NCBI RefSeq assembly: GCF_017848315.1
Contig: NZ_JAFKEC010000021.1
Coordinates: forward strand, 1 to 64,000
Length of the DNA stretch: 64,000 bases
Origin: Pseudomonas palmensis
Lineage (GTDB): Bacteria; Pseudomonadota; Gammaproteobacteria; Pseudomonadales; Pseudomonadaceae
Direction: 5' to 3'
Position numbers and translations under genes: made by a program
Notes under the pieces: generated by a model
The model's input: the letters and a program-made list of their open reading frames with translations, nothing else
What the model was told of the DNA's origin: nothing
The model's database searches: none
Shown: positions 1 through 8,937 of the stretch, piece after piece
How positions within the stretch are numbered: the stretch's first letter is position 1
Layout of the letters: the number at the start of each line of letters is the position of its first letter

Positions 1-31
1 GGGTGGGCGAGGTTAGCAGAATGTTGTCAGC

Positions 32-105
32 GCTGGCCCCTTCGCCGGCTTGGCCGGCTCCCACGGGGGCGTACGTTCATGTGGGGGCCGGCCCGGCCAG
101 TGCAT
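32..105. repeat. Degenerate REP-like inverted sequence
   Basis: Two GC-rich blocks, around 34-63 and 81-102, end in CTCCCAC and GTGGG and contain GCCGGC/GGCCGG cores, so they could fold on each other. The layout recalls the paired REP sequences of P. putida, but the match to the well-formed pairs further along the window is poor. It lies just beyond the stop of the DUF1853 gene. It may be a decayed or different REP class. Confidence 0.35.
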
Positions 106-106
106 G

Positions 107-1051
107 CTAACCCGCCAGGTTCGGCCAGGCATCGGCCACCAGAAACAAGCGTTGGGCCTCTACCCAATCCCCGCTATCCCCTGGCACCAGCCGCACCAGC
201 AACTGCGCGGGGGCCATCGGGTCCAGCGCTTGCAGCCAGGCCTGGAACTGTTCCGTGCCCCAGGCCTGTTCCTGCGTGTACCGCGCCGACGCCAGCCATG
301 CCTGGCGCGGCAACGGCTGCCAGCGCCCGGGGTCGGCCTGCGCCGCAAACCGGGCCCAGTCGCGCTGATGCAGCCAGCGCCCGCGCAAGTGCTGCGGGTG
401 CGCACCCGCCGGAGGCTGCGCCGGCCCCGGCCATGGATACAGCAGATACCCGCCCAGCCAAAGCTGAGCCGTGAAGCTGTCTATGTGCAGCGCCGCCAGT
501 GCCTCGCGCCCCTCGGCCCGCGCCGAAATCGGCAGTTGATGGTCGTTCAGGTGCGCCAGCTTGCGGTCCAGCCGGTCATGGCAGCCCGGCCCAAGCCACT
601 GCGCCGGGTTGCGCCCGTCACCGTGCTGCGGGCCCAGGTACAGCTTGATGGCCAGCTCCAGGTGATGCACCCCGTCGCGGTCACGCAGCAGGATGTCCAG
701 CTCGCCCAGGGTGTGCCCGCCGTCGCGGATCGGCAGGTTGGCCGCCAGCAGCTCCACCCCCGGAGCATGGCGCAACGCGAACTGCCACAGCCGCTCGTAG
801 TACAACCCCAGGCGCCGGCTGGCGGCCTGTGCCAGCCAGGCCTGCAGGTCACGGCTGTCGTGGTCCAGCGCCAGCAGCCAGTCGCGCAGCAACGCCGGTG
901 CGGCCACCCAGTCGCTGCCGGCCAACGGGTGGCGTTGCGGCCAGGGCGTCACTGCGAGCATGGGGGGCGCAAGGATCACCCACGCCAGGTCCCGCACCGG
1001 GGGCTGGCGCAGGCGGTTGGGCAGGTCGCAAAGGTCGGTAAAGGGCATCAT
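107..1051 (-). CDS. DUF1853 family protein
   Basis: This gene encodes about 314 residues with no signal peptide or clear membrane segment. The sequence is rich in Trp and Leu. It contains a stretch around residues 120-150 (GELDILLRD, then [11 protein letters not shown]) that resembles the conserved acidic core of DUF1853 proteins; an E-D-x(n)-E-x-K arrangement like this also occurs in PD-(D/E)XK nucleases, which is only a suggestion. The start was placed at the double ATG at 1046-1051, preceded by GCAGG; a longer reading frame upstream would run into the nadK promoter region. It is divergent from nadK, as in other Pseudomonas. The family has no established function. Confidence 0.72.
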   Translation of the reverse strand: MMPFTDLCDLPNRLRQPPVRDLAWVILAPPMLAVTPWPQRHPLAGSDWVAAPALLRDWLLALDHDSRDLQAWLAQAASRRLGLYYERLWQFALRHAPGVELLAANLPIRDGGHTLGELDILLRDRDGVHHLELAIKLYLGPQHGDGRNPAQWLGPGCHDRLDRKLAHLNDHQLPISARAEGREALAALHIDSFTAQLWLGGYLLYPWPGPAQPPAGAHPQHLRGRWLHQRDWARFAAQADPGRWQPLPRQAWLASARYTQEQAWGTEQFQAWLQALDPMAPAQLLVRLVPGDSGDWVEAQRLFLVADAWPNLAG

Positions 1052-1185
1052 CCTGCGAGCATAGCCGCCCGCCCCGGCGCCTTGTGCAAAAAACTGCGGC
1101 GTTTGCCGCTGCCCGGCGCTTTCGCCCATAATCAACGCTTTGGCCAACCGGCCCATTCAACGCCGCAGTGCCCCGCAGGAGCCCC

Positions 1186-2076
1186 ATGGAGCAATTTCGC
1201 AATATCGGTATCATCGGCCGCCTTGGCAGTTCGCAGGTGCTCGATACCATTCGCCGACTGAAAAAATTCCTGCTCGAGCGGCACCTGCACGTGATCCTCG
1301 AGGACACCATCGCCGACGTGCTGCCCGGCCACGGCCTGCAGACCTCTTCGCGCAAGCTGCTGGGCGAGGTGTGCGACATGGTCATCGTGGTCGGCGGCGA
1401 CGGCAGCCTGCTCGGCGCCGCCCGCGCACTGGCGCGCCACAACATCCCGGTACTGGGCATCAACCGCGGCAGCCTGGGGTTTCTCACCGACATTCGCCCC
1501 GACGAGCTGGAGGTCAAGGTGGCCGAAGTGCTCGACGGCCACTACCTGGTGGAAAACCGCTTCCTGCTGCAGGCCGAAGTCCGCCGCCACGGCGAGGCCA
1601 TCGGCCAGGGCGACGCGCTCAACGACGTGGTGCTGCACCCTGGCAAGTCCAACCGCATGATCGAGTTCGAGATCTACATCGACGGCCAGTTCGTGTGCAG
1701 CCAGAAGGCCGACGGCCTGATCGTCGCCACACCGACCGGCTCGACCGCCTACGCGCTGTCGGCCGGCGGACCGATCATGCACCCCAAGCTCGACGCCATC
1801 GTGATCGTGCCCATGTACCCGCACACGCTTTCGGGACGCCCGATCGTGGTCGATGGCAACAGCGAGCTGAAGATCGTGGTATCGCGTGACCTGCAGCTGT
1901 ACCCGCAAGTCTCGTGCGATGGCCAGAACCATTTCACCTGTGCCCCCGGCGACACCATTACAGTGAACAAGAAGCCGCAGAAGCTGCGCCTGATCCACCC
2001 GCTGGACCACAACTACTACGAGGTCTGCCGGACCAAGCTCGGCTGGGGCAGCCGTCTGGGTGGTGGAGGCGACTGA
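1186..2076 (+). CDS. nadK: NAD kinase
   Basis: NAD kinase phosphorylates NAD to NADP in the cytosol using ATP or polyphosphate. The 296-residue length is that of Pseudomonas NadK. The diagnostic GGDG motif lies at residues 70-73 within IVVGGDGSLLGAAR. The second conserved segment, LNDVVLHPG, follows at about 146, and TPTGSTAYALSAGGP provides the adenine-binding glycine-rich part. The ATG at 1186 is preceded by CAGGAG; an upstream in-frame codon at 1168 lacks a ribosome site. Its stop overlaps the start of the next gene by one base (TGATG), so the two are translationally coupled. Confidence 0.96.
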   Translation: MEQFRNIGIIGRLGSSQVLDTIRRLKKFLLERHLHVILEDTIADVLPGHGLQTSSRKLLGEVCDMVIVVGGDGSLLGAARALARHNIPVLGINRGSLGFLTDIRPDELEVKVAEVLDGHYLVENRFLLQAEVRRHGEAIGQGDALNDVVLHPGKSNRMIEFEIYIDGQFVCSQKADGLIVATPTGSTAYALSAGGPIMHPKLDAIVIVPMYPHTLSGRPIVVDGNSELKIVVSRDLQLYPQVSCDGQNHFTCAPGDTITVNKKPQKLRLIHPLDHNYYEVCRTKLGWGSRLGGGGD

Positions 2077-3047
2077 TGCTCGATCCCGCGCGCAGTTACG
2101 ACCTGATCGGCGATGTCCACGGCTGTGCCCACACCCTGGAGCGTCTGCTCGACGCCATGGGGTACAAGCGTCAGGGCGGGGTGTGGCGGCATGCGCAGCG
2201 TCAGGCGATCTTCCTTGGCGACATCATCGATCGCGGCCCGCGCATTCGCGAGGCCCTGCACATCGTGCACGACATGGTCGAAGCCGGTCAGGCCCACTGC
2301 ATCATGGGCAACCACGAATTCAGCGCACTGGGCTGGACCACGCCGGCGCTGCCGGGCAGCGGCAAGCAGTTCGTGCGCGAGCACAACCCGCGCCATGCGC
2401 GGCTGATCGAAGAGACACTGACCCAGTTCGCCGACCACCCCCACGACTGGCACGACTTCCTCGGCTGGTTCTACGAGCTGCCGCTGTTCATCGATGCCGG
2501 ACGCTTTCGCGTGGTACATGCCTGCTGGGACGCGCGCCTGATCGAGCCGCTGCGCCAGCAGCATCCGGACGGGCGCATCGACGAGCATTTCGTGCAGGCC
2601 TCGGCCGTGGGCGGCAGCTTTGCCCACACCGTGTGCAACCGGCTGCTGCGCGGCACCGACATGCGCCTGCCCGACGGCCTCACCCTGACCGGCGGCGACG
2701 GCCTGACTCGCGCATTCTTTCGCACCAAGTTCTGGGAGGAAGACCCGCAGACCTACGGCGATATCGTGTTCCAGCCCGATGCGCTGCCGGCCGAAGTGGC
2801 CAATGCGCCGCTCAGTCGCAGCCAGAAGAACGCGCTGCTGCGCTACGGTGACGACGAGCCGCTGTTGTTCGTCGGCCATTACTGGCGCAGCGGCCGGCCC
2901 GCACCCATCCGCGCCAACCTGGCGTGCCTGGACTACAGTGCGGTGCTCTACGGGAAGCTGGTGGCCTATCGGCTGGATGATGAAACCCGCATCGACCCGC
3001 ACAAGTTCGTATGGGTGGATGTCGAACGGCCGGAGGCCAGTCAATGA
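2076..3047 (+). CDS. Metallophosphoesterase (calcineurin-like)
   Basis: The 323-residue protein carries all the metal-ligand blocks of the calcineurin-like phosphoesterase fold in order: GDVHG near the N terminus, GDIIDRGP at about 50, GNHEF at about 80, and two histidines further on, including VGHYW near residue 270. These ligate two divalent metals in serine/threonine phosphatases and nucleotide phosphodiesterases. The substrate cannot be read from the sequence. It begins at the nadK stop and its own stop overlaps the rhomboid gene by four bases (ATGA), so it is the middle of a coupled set. It resembles ApaH/PrpE-like single-domain phosphatases, but I cannot assign one. Confidence 0.88.
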   Translation: MLDPARSYDLIGDVHGCAHTLERLLDAMGYKRQGGVWRHAQRQAIFLGDIIDRGPRIREALHIVHDMVEAGQAHCIMGNHEFSALGWTTPALPGSGKQFVREHNPRHARLIEETLTQFADHPHDWHDFLGWFYELPLFIDAGRFRVVHACWDARLIEPLRQQHPDGRIDEHFVQASAVGGSFAHTVCNRLLRGTDMRLPDGLTLTGGDGLTRAFFRTKFWEEDPQTYGDIVFQPDALPAEVANAPLSRSQKNALLRYGDDEPLLFVGHYWRSGRPAPIRANLACLDYSAVLYGKLVAYRLDDETRIDPHKFVWVDVERPEASQ

Positions 3048-3916
3048 GTGCGGCAATGGTGATGCGCCTGCCCCTGAGCGTCGACCTCAGCGGCTTTGTC
3101 GAGCTGCTCAAGCGCCTGCAGGTGCCGCACCGGGTCTCGGAGGAGGGCGAGGAGCAGGTACTGTGGACCGCCGACTACCTGGTGGAAGATGTTCGCCAGC
3201 TGTACCAGCGCTATCCGGAGGGCAATGCCGATGTGCAACTGCCGCCCCTGGCGCAGCCCCCGGCCCCACCGCGCCCGAGCCTGGCCGCGCAGGCGAAGGC
3301 CAGCAAGGCCACTGCAGCGGTGTTGCTGCTGTGCGTGGTGGTGGCGGCACTGACCGGCCTGGGCGACAACTTCGCCACCTTGAGCTGGCTGACCTTCCTG
3401 GATTTTCGCGTGCAGGGCGACTACCTGTATTTCACCCCGTTGCTGACCAGCCTCGATGCAGGCCAGTGGTGGCGCTTGTTCAGCCCGATGCTGGTGCACT
3501 TCGGCATCCTGCACCTGGCCATGAACGGCCTGTGGTACTGGGAGCTGGGGCGGCGCATCGAGCTGCGTCAGGGCACCCTGGCCTTGCTGTCGCTGACCCT
3601 GCTGTTCAGCCTGGTGTCGAACATGGCGCAGTTCGTGTTCGGCGGGCCCAGCCTGTTCGGCGGCTTGTCCGGGGTGCTGTACGGCCTGCTCGGGCACATC
3701 TGGCTGTACCAGTGGCTGGCGCCGAACCCGGTGTATCGCATGCCGCGTGGCGTGCTGGTGATGATGCTGGTATGGCTGCTGCTGTGCCTGTCGGGGTTGA
3801 TCACCCTGCTCGGCTTCGGCGCGATCGCCAACGCCGCCCACGTGGGTGGGCTGTTGGTCGGCTGCCTCAGCGGGCTCTTGGGCGGGGCACTGGCCCGGCG
3901 TAAACTGTCAGCTTGA
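3044..3916 (+). CDS. Rhomboid family intramembrane serine protease
   Basis: Rhomboids cleave transmembrane segments inside the lipid bilayer. This 290-residue protein has a cytoplasmic N-terminal domain of about 80 residues ending in a proline-rich linker, then six hydrophobic segments. The catalytic serine is Ser209 in GLSG, with the partner His266 in NAAHVGG. The HxxxxHxxxN motif of the second helix is His152, His157 and Asn161. All residues needed for activity are present. The start overlaps the phosphoesterase stop (ATGA). The N-terminal part resembles the rhomboid N-domain of GlpG. Its substrate is unknown. Confidence 0.93.
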   Translation: MSAAMVMRLPLSVDLSGFVELLKRLQVPHRVSEEGEEQVLWTADYLVEDVRQLYQRYPEGNADVQLPPLAQPPAPPRPSLAAQAKASKATAAVLLLCVVVAALTGLGDNFATLSWLTFLDFRVQGDYLYFTPLLTSLDAGQWWRLFSPMLVHFGILHLAMNGLWYWELGRRIELRQGTLALLSLTLLFSLVSNMAQFVFGGPSLFGGLSGVLYGLLGHIWLYQWLAPNPVYRMPRGVLVMMLVWLLLCLSGLITLLGFGAIANAAHVGGLLVGCLSGLLGGALARRKLSA

Positions 3917-3930
3917 TTTTTGGAGACGCT

Positions 3931-4191
3931 ATGTCCACTTTTGCGCAAATGATCGAAAACATCACCCCGGAGATCTACGCCAGCCTGAAACTGGCCGTGG
4001 AAATCGGCAAATGGTCCGACGGGCGCAAGCTCACCGCCGAGCAGAAGGAGCTGTCGTTGCAGGCCGTGATCGCCTGGGAGATGCAGAACCTGCCCGAAGA
4101 CCAGCGTACCGGCTACATGGGCCCGCAGGAATGCGCCTCCAAGTCCGCGCCGGTGCCCAACATCCTGTTCAAGTCGGACGCGATCCATTGA
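3931..4191 (+). CDS. DUF1315 (YeaC-like) family protein
   Basis: This is a small soluble protein of 86 residues starting at ATG 3931. It carries the conserved block WSDGRKLTAEQKE at about 26-40 and LPEDQRTGYM near residue 60, typical of the YeaC/DUF1315 family, whose function is unknown. It follows the rhomboid gene by 14 bases. Its TGA stop sits inside the apparent TTG start of the next gene, suggesting coupled translation of the two uncharacterised proteins. Confidence 0.88.
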   Translation: MSTFAQMIENITPEIYASLKLAVEIGKWSDGRKLTAEQKELSLQAVIAWEMQNLPEDQRTGYMGPQECASKSAPVPNILFKSDAIH

Positions 4192-5018
4192 TCGAACTCG
4201 GCCGTGGTTCCATCAGCAAGATGACGGCGCGCCTCGAGCAGCCGGTCGTGCAATACGCGTTTCGCCTGGGCGACGTCGAAGTGCCGGTCAACCCCCTGCT
4301 GGGCAAGACCGTGCGTCTCGAATACCTGGGCGCGATCCACTGTACCCACTGCGGGCGCAAGACCAAGACCAGCTTCAGCCAGGGTTACTGCTACCCGTGC
4401 ATGACCAGGCTGGCGCAATGCGACACCTGCATCATGAGCCCCGAGCGCTGCCACTACGAGCACGGCACCTGCCGTGACCCGGCCTGGGGCGAGCAGTTCT
4501 GCATGACCGACCACGTGGTGTACCTGGCCAACTCGTCGGGTATCAAGGTCGGCATCACCCGCGCCACCCAGCTGCCCACGCGCTGGCTCGACCAGGGCGC
4601 CAGCCAGGCCCTGCCGATCGTGCGGGTGGCCACCCGGCAGCAGTCCGGGCTGGTCGAGGACCTGTTCCGCAGCCAGGTGGCCGACCGCACCAACTGGCGC
4701 GCACTGCTCAAGGGCAACGCCGAGGCGGTCGACCTGGTGGCCGTGCGCGAGCAGTTGTTCGACAGCTGCAGTGAAGGTTTCAAGGGCCTGCAGGACCGCT
4801 TCGGCCTGCAGGCGATCCAGCCGCTGACCGACGTCGAGCCGATTGAAATCAGCTACCCGGTAGAGGCGTACCCGAGCAAGATCGTGAGCTTCAACCTGGA
4901 CAAGAACCCTGTCGCCGAAGGCACCCTGCTGGGGATCAAGGGCCAGTACCTGATTTTCGATACCGGCGTGATCAATATTCGCAAGTACACGGCCTACCAG
5001 CTGGCCGTGCATCAGTAA
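4188..5018 (+). CDS. DUF2797 family zinc-binding protein
   Basis: This gene encodes 276 residues if it begins at TTG 4188, which overlaps the preceding stop; the first ATG, at 4221, would remove only 11 residues. I prefer the TTG because the extra residues (IELGRGSISK) look like protein and coupling is the rule in this run. Cysteine pairs CTHCGRK and CYPC, then CDTC with a later CHYEHGTC, form a probable zinc ribbon in the N-terminal third. The rest is soluble, with KVGITRATQLPTRW reminiscent of a GIY-YIG-like or tRNA-binding fold, which I cannot confirm. Function is not established. Confidence 0.82.
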   Translation: MIELGRGSISKMTARLEQPVVQYAFRLGDVEVPVNPLLGKTVRLEYLGAIHCTHCGRKTKTSFSQGYCYPCMTRLAQCDTCIMSPERCHYEHGTCRDPAWGEQFCMTDHVVYLANSSGIKVGITRATQLPTRWLDQGASQALPIVRVATRQQSGLVEDLFRSQVADRTNWRALLKGNAEAVDLVAVREQLFDSCSEGFKGLQDRFGLQAIQPLTDVEPIEISYPVEAYPSKIVSFNLDKNPVAEGTLLGIKGQYLIFDTGVINIRKYTAYQLAVHQ

Positions 5019-5030
5019 AAGGACCGCCAC

Positions 5031-7688
5031 ATGCGTACCGAACAGCCGCAAGTGATCTACCTCAAGGACTATCAGGCACCCGAGTACCTGATCGACGAGA
5101 CGCACCTGACCTTCGAACTGTTCGAGGACCACAGCCTGGTCCACGCGCAGCTGGTCATGCGCCGCAACCCGGCGCGCGGTGCCGGCCTGCCGGCGCTGGT
5201 GCTCGACGGCCAGCAGCTGGAACTGCTCAGCGTGGCGCTGGACGACCAGCCGCTGGGCGCTGACGACTACCAGCTCGACGACAGCCACCTGACCCTGCAG
5301 CCCACTGCCGAGCGCTTCACCCTGGACACCAGCGTGAAGATCCACCCCGAGACCAACACCGCGCTCGAGGGCCTGTACAAGTCCGGCGGCATGTTCTGCA
5401 CCCAGTGCGAGGCCGAGGGCTTTCGCAAGATCACCTACTACCTCGACCGCCCGGACGTGATGAGCACCTTCACCACCACGGTGATCGCCGAGCAGCATCG
5501 CTACCCGGTCCTGCTGTCCAACGGCAACCCCATCGGCAGCGGGCCGCAGCAGGACGGTCGGCACTGGGCCACCTGGGAAGACCCGTTCAAGAAACCGGCC
5601 TACCTGTTCGCACTGGTGGCCGGCGACCTGTGGTGCGTCGAAGACACCTTCACCCGCCAGTCGGGGCGCGACGTGACCCTGCGCATCTATGTCGAGCCGG
5701 AGAACATCGACAAGTGCCAGCACGCCATGGTCAGCCTGAAGAAATCCATGCGCTGGGACGAAGAGGTGTATGGCCGCGAATACGACCTGGACATCTTCAT
5801 GATCGTGGCGGTCAACGACTTCAACATGGGCGCCATGGAGAACAAGGGCCTCAACATCTTCAACTCCAGCTGCGTGCTGGCGCGTGCCGAGACCGCCACC
5901 GATGCCGCGCACCAGCGGGTCGAGGCGGTGGTGGCCCACGAGTACTTCCACAACTGGTCGGGCAACCGCGTGACCTGCCGCGACTGGTTCCAGCTGTCGC
6001 TCAAGGAAGGCTTCACGGTGTTCCGCGATTCCGAGTTCAGCGCCGACATGAACTCGCGCACGGTCAAGCGCATCGAGGACGTGGCCTACCTGCGTACCCA
6101 CCAGTTCGCCGAAGACGCCGGCCCCATGGCCCACGCCGTGCGCCCGGACAGCTTCATCGAGATTTCCAACTTCTACACCCTGACCGTGTACGAGAAGGGC
6201 TCGGAAGTGGTGCGCATGGTGCACACGCTGCTGGGTGCCGAGGGCTTTCGCAAGGGCAGCGACCTGTACTTCGAACGCCATGACGGCCAGGCCGTGACCT
6301 GCGACGACTTCATCAAGGCCATGGAAGACGCCAACGGCGTCGACCTGACCCAGTTCAAGCGCTGGTACAGCCAGGCCGGCACGCCGCGCCTGAACGTCAG
6401 CGAGGCGTACGACGCCGCTGCCCAGACCTACAGTCTGACCTTCAGCCAGAGCTGCCCGGCAACCCCGGACAAGGTCGAGAAGCAGCCGTTCGTGATCCCG
6501 GTCGAACTGGGCCTGCTCGATGCCCAGGGCAACGACATTGCCCTGCGCCTGCAAGGCGAAACGCAGGCGGGCGCGACCACGCGGGTGCTGTCGGTGACCG
6601 AGGCCGAGCAGACCTTCACCTTCGTCGACGTGGCCGCCAGGCCGTTGCCGTCGCTGCTGCGCGGCTTCAGTGCGCCGGTCAAGCTGAGCTTCCCGTACGA
6701 CCGCGACCAACTCATGTTCCTGATGCAGCACGACAGCGATGGCTTCAATCGCTGGGAAGCCGGCCAGCAACTGTCGGTTCAGGTCTTGCAGGAACTGATC
6801 GCGCAGCATCAGCGCGGTGAAGCCCTGGTGCTCGATCAGCGCCTGGTCACTGCCCTGGGCAGCGTGCTGGCCAACGAGGCACTCGACCAGGCCATGGTCG
6901 CCGAAATGCTCTCGCTGCCGAGTGAGGCCTACCTCACCGAAATCAGCGAAGTGGCCGATGTGGACGCGATTCATGCGGCCCGCGACTTTGCCCGCCAGCA
7001 ACTGGCCGAGCAACTGTTCGACGGGCTGTGGGCGCGCTACCAGGCCAACCGTGCGGTCTCGCGCGAAACCGCCTATGTGGCCGAGGCCGAGCACTTTGCC
7101 CGGCGCAGCCTGCAGAACATCGCGCTGTCGTACCTGATGCTCACGGGCCGGGCGCAGGTGCTGGAGGCGACGCTCGAGCAGTTCGAGGCGTGCGACAACA
7201 TGACCGAACGCCTGACCGCACTGGCCGTGCTGGTCAATTCGCCGTTCCAGGACGAGCGCGCCAGGGCACTGCAAAGTTTTGCCGAGCACTTCAAGGACAA
7301 CCCGCTGGTGATGGACCAGTGGTTCAGCGTGCAGGCGGGCAGCCCGTTGCCGGGCGGCCTGGCGCGAGTGCGTGGGTTGATGGAGCACCCGGCGTTCACC
7401 CTGAAGAACCCGAACAAGGTGCGCGCGTTGATCGGTGCGTTCGCCGGGCAGAACCTGGTCAACTTCCATGCGGCCGATGGCTCGGGTTATCGCTTCCTGG
7501 CGGACCTGGTGATCGAACTGAACGGCTTCAACCCGCAGATCGCCTCGCGCCAGCTGGCGCCGCTGACCCGCTGGCGCAAGTACGATGCCGCGCGCCAGGC
7601 GCTGATGAAGGCCGAGCTGGAGCGCATCCGCGGCTCGGGCGGGCTGTCCAGCGATGTGTTCGAGGTGGTGAGCAAGAGCCTGGCCTGA
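5031..7688 (+). CDS. pepN: Aminopeptidase N (M1 metallopeptidase)
   Basis: PepN removes N-terminal amino acids from peptides in the cytosol with one catalytic zinc. The protein has 885 residues, as usual for the gammaproteobacterial enzyme. The exopeptidase signature GAMEN is at 267-271, and the zinc site HEYFH is at 303-307 with a downstream glutamate in LKEGFTVFRDSEF. Four-domain architecture is implied by length and by the alanyl-aminopeptidase-like C-terminal helices. The start ATG is 12 bases after the DUF2797 stop, with AAGGA upstream. It is the last gene of the run; a terminator follows within 20 bases. Confidence 0.97.
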   Translation: MRTEQPQVIYLKDYQAPEYLIDETHLTFELFEDHSLVHAQLVMRRNPARGAGLPALVLDGQQLELLSVALDDQPLGADDYQLDDSHLTLQPTAERFTLDTSVKIHPETNTALEGLYKSGGMFCTQCEAEGFRKITYYLDRPDVMSTFTTTVIAEQHRYPVLLSNGNPIGSGPQQDGRHWATWEDPFKKPAYLFALVAGDLWCVEDTFTRQSGRDVTLRIYVEPENIDKCQHAMVSLKKSMRWDEEVYGREYDLDIFMIVAVNDFNMGAMENKGLNIFNSSCVLARAETATDAAHQRVEAVVAHEYFHNWSGNRVTCRDWFQLSLKEGFTVFRDSEFSADMNSRTVKRIEDVAYLRTHQFAEDAGPMAHAVRPDSFIEISNFYTLTVYEKGSEVVRMVHTLLGAEGFRKGSDLYFERHDGQAVTCDDFIKAMEDANGVDLTQFKRWYSQAGTPRLNVSEAYDAAAQTYSLTFSQSCPATPDKVEKQPFVIPVELGLLDAQGNDIALRLQGETQAGATTRVLSVTEAEQTFTFVDVAARPLPSLLRGFSAPVKLSFPYDRDQLMFLMQHDSDGFNRWEAGQQLSVQVLQELIAQHQRGEALVLDQRLVTALGSVLANEALDQAMVAEMLSLPSEAYLTEISEVADVDAIHAARDFARQQLAEQLFDGLWARYQANRAVSRETAYVAEAEHFARRSLQNIALSYLMLTGRAQVLEATLEQFEACDNMTERLTALAVLVNSPFQDERARALQSFAEHFKDNPLVMDQWFSVQAGSPLPGGLARVRGLMEHPAFTLKNPNKVRALIGAFAGQNLVNFHAADGSGYRFLADLVIELNGFNPQIASRQLAPLTRWRKYDAARQALMKAELERIRGSGGLSSDVFEVVSKSLA

Positions 7689-7708
7689 GGTTGAGGGCAG
7701 GTTGAACA

Positions 7709-7742
7709 GGGGGCTGGCCTTTTCGGGGCAGCCCCCTTTTTT
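7709..7742 (+). terminator. Intrinsic terminator of the nadK-pepN run
   Basis: A perfect 8-bp stem (GGGGGCTG at 7709-7716 with CAGCCCCC at 7729-7736) has a 12-base loop and is followed directly by six T residues. It lies 20 bases after the pepN stop. Confidence 0.9.
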
Positions 7743-7818
7743 ATGATGAAGGTGCGGGCGGACAACGCGACATCCACGACCCAGAGGCCGCGCTTAACAA
7801 AACATAACGCGTTGTACG

Positions 7819-7848
7819 TTGTCATCCATTTCCAAAGCCTGCTAGCTT
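7819..7848 (+). promoter_or_regulatory. Candidate sigma-70 promoter for the YCF48-MMPL pair
   Basis: TTGTCA at 7819-7824 (one mismatch to the -35 consensus) is 18 bases from TAGCTT at 7843-7848, which carries an upstream TGC like an extended -10. It sits about 85 bases before the start codon, in a short stretch that is less GC-rich than its surroundings. This is pattern matching only. Confidence 0.35.
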
Positions 7849-7861
7849 GAGGCCAGCATTC

Positions 7862-7893
7862 GCGGGGCTCTAGATTGCCGCTTCCAGCCCCGC
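7862..7893 (+). other. Inverted repeat in the leader of the YCF48-like gene
   Basis: GCGGGGCT at 7862-7869 and AGCCCCGC at 7886-7893 form a perfect 8-bp stem with a 16-base loop. It would lie at the 5' end of the transcript if the candidate promoter upstream is used. It has no T-run, so it is not a simple terminator. Confidence 0.45.
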
Positions 7894-7929
7894 CAGTAGC
7901 ACCGAATAACAATAATGTGGGAGAGGACT

Positions 7930-8937
7930 ATGAATGTATTCACGGCCAGCGTCTTGCTGAGCCTGGGCCTGGGGCTGTTCGCCGCAACCGCCGGGGCTGC
8001 CGATGACGGCCCGACACCGCAGACGGTGTATTCACAGACCTCGAACAAGGCCTCCCACAGCCTGCTGATCGACATCGCCAAGGCCGGGCCGCGCCTGGTG
8101 GCGGTGGGCGAACGCGGGCATATCCTCTTCTCCGACGACCAGGGCCAGAGCTGGACCCAGGCCCGCGTCCCCAGCCGCCAACTGCTCACTGCCGTGTACT
8201 TCGCCGATGCCAAGCACGGCTGGGCAGTGGGCCATGATGCGCAGATCCTCGCCAGTAGCGACGGCGGCGCCACCTGGAGCAAACAGTTCGAAGACCCGTC
8301 CCGCGAATCCCCGCTGCTGGATGTCTGGTTCCAGGACACCCGGCACGGGCTGGCCGTGGGGGCCTATGGCAGCCTGTTCGAAACCACCGACGGCGGCGCG
8401 CACTGGCAGGACGTCGCAGAGCGCCTCGACAACCCCGATCAGTACCACCTCAATGGCATCGCTGCCGTGAAGGGCGCGGGCCTGTTCATCGTGGGCGAGC
8501 AGGGCAGCATGTTCCGCTCCCGCGATGCCGGGCAGACATGGGAACACCTCGACGGCCCCTACGAGGGCTCGCTGTTCGGAGCGATCGGTACCGCCCGCGC
8601 CGATACCCTGCTGGTCTACGGCCTGCGCGGCAACCTGTACCGTTCCAGCGATTTCGGCAGCACCTGGCAGGCCATCGCGCTCCAGGGCGAGCGCGGTGCG
8701 CTCGAATTCGGCCTGGCAAGCGCTACGCTACTCGAAGACGGCAGCCTGGTGCTGGTGGGCAACGGCGGCAGCGTGTTGCGCAGCACCGATGACGGCCAGA
8801 GCTTCAGCGTGTTCAACCGGCCCGACCGTATCGCCCTTTCGGGCGTGAGCGGCCAGGCCGATGGGCAGCTGATCCTGGTCGGCCAGGGCGGGGCACGCCT
8901 GGCTACCGCCACCGGCGCCGCGAGGGCGCAACCATGA
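7930..8937 (+). CDS. Exported YCF48/Hcf136-like Asp-box protein
   Basis: The 335-residue product begins with a signal peptide (to about residue 24, ending ATAGAA) and is otherwise a soluble beta-propeller. I count six Asp-box turns of the S-x-D-x-G-x-T-W type: SDDQGQSW, SSDGGATW, TTDGGAHW, SRDAGQTW, SSDFGSTW and STDDGQSF. The photosystem-assembly factor YCF48 has this fold, but non-photosynthetic bacteria use relatives of unknown role in the envelope. The start ATG at 7930 has GGGAGAGG upstream. The stop overlaps the MMPL gene start (ATGA), so a joint periplasmic/transport function is likely. No catalytic sialidase residues can be assigned. Confidence 0.85.
   Translation: MNVFTASVLLSLGLGLFAATAGAADDGPTPQTVYSQTSNKASHSLLIDIAKAGPRLVAVGERGHILFSDDQGQSWTQARVPSRQLLTAVYFADAKHGWAVGHDAQILASSDGGATWSKQFEDPSRESPLLDVWFQDTRHGLAVGAYGSLFETTDGGAHWQDVAERLDNPDQYHLNGIAAVKGAGLFIVGEQGSMFRSRDAGQTWEHLDGPYEGSLFGAIGTARADTLLVYGLRGNLYRSSDFGSTWQAIALQGERGALEFGLASATLLEDGSLVLVGNGGSVLRSTDDGQSFSVFNRPDRIALSGVSGQADGQLILVGQGGARLATATGAARAQP

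Noticed and set aside
4113-7469. Long open frame antisense to the DUF2797 and pepN genes
   Set aside because: It spans two genuine genes and encodes a His/Gln/Arg-rich chain without motifs.
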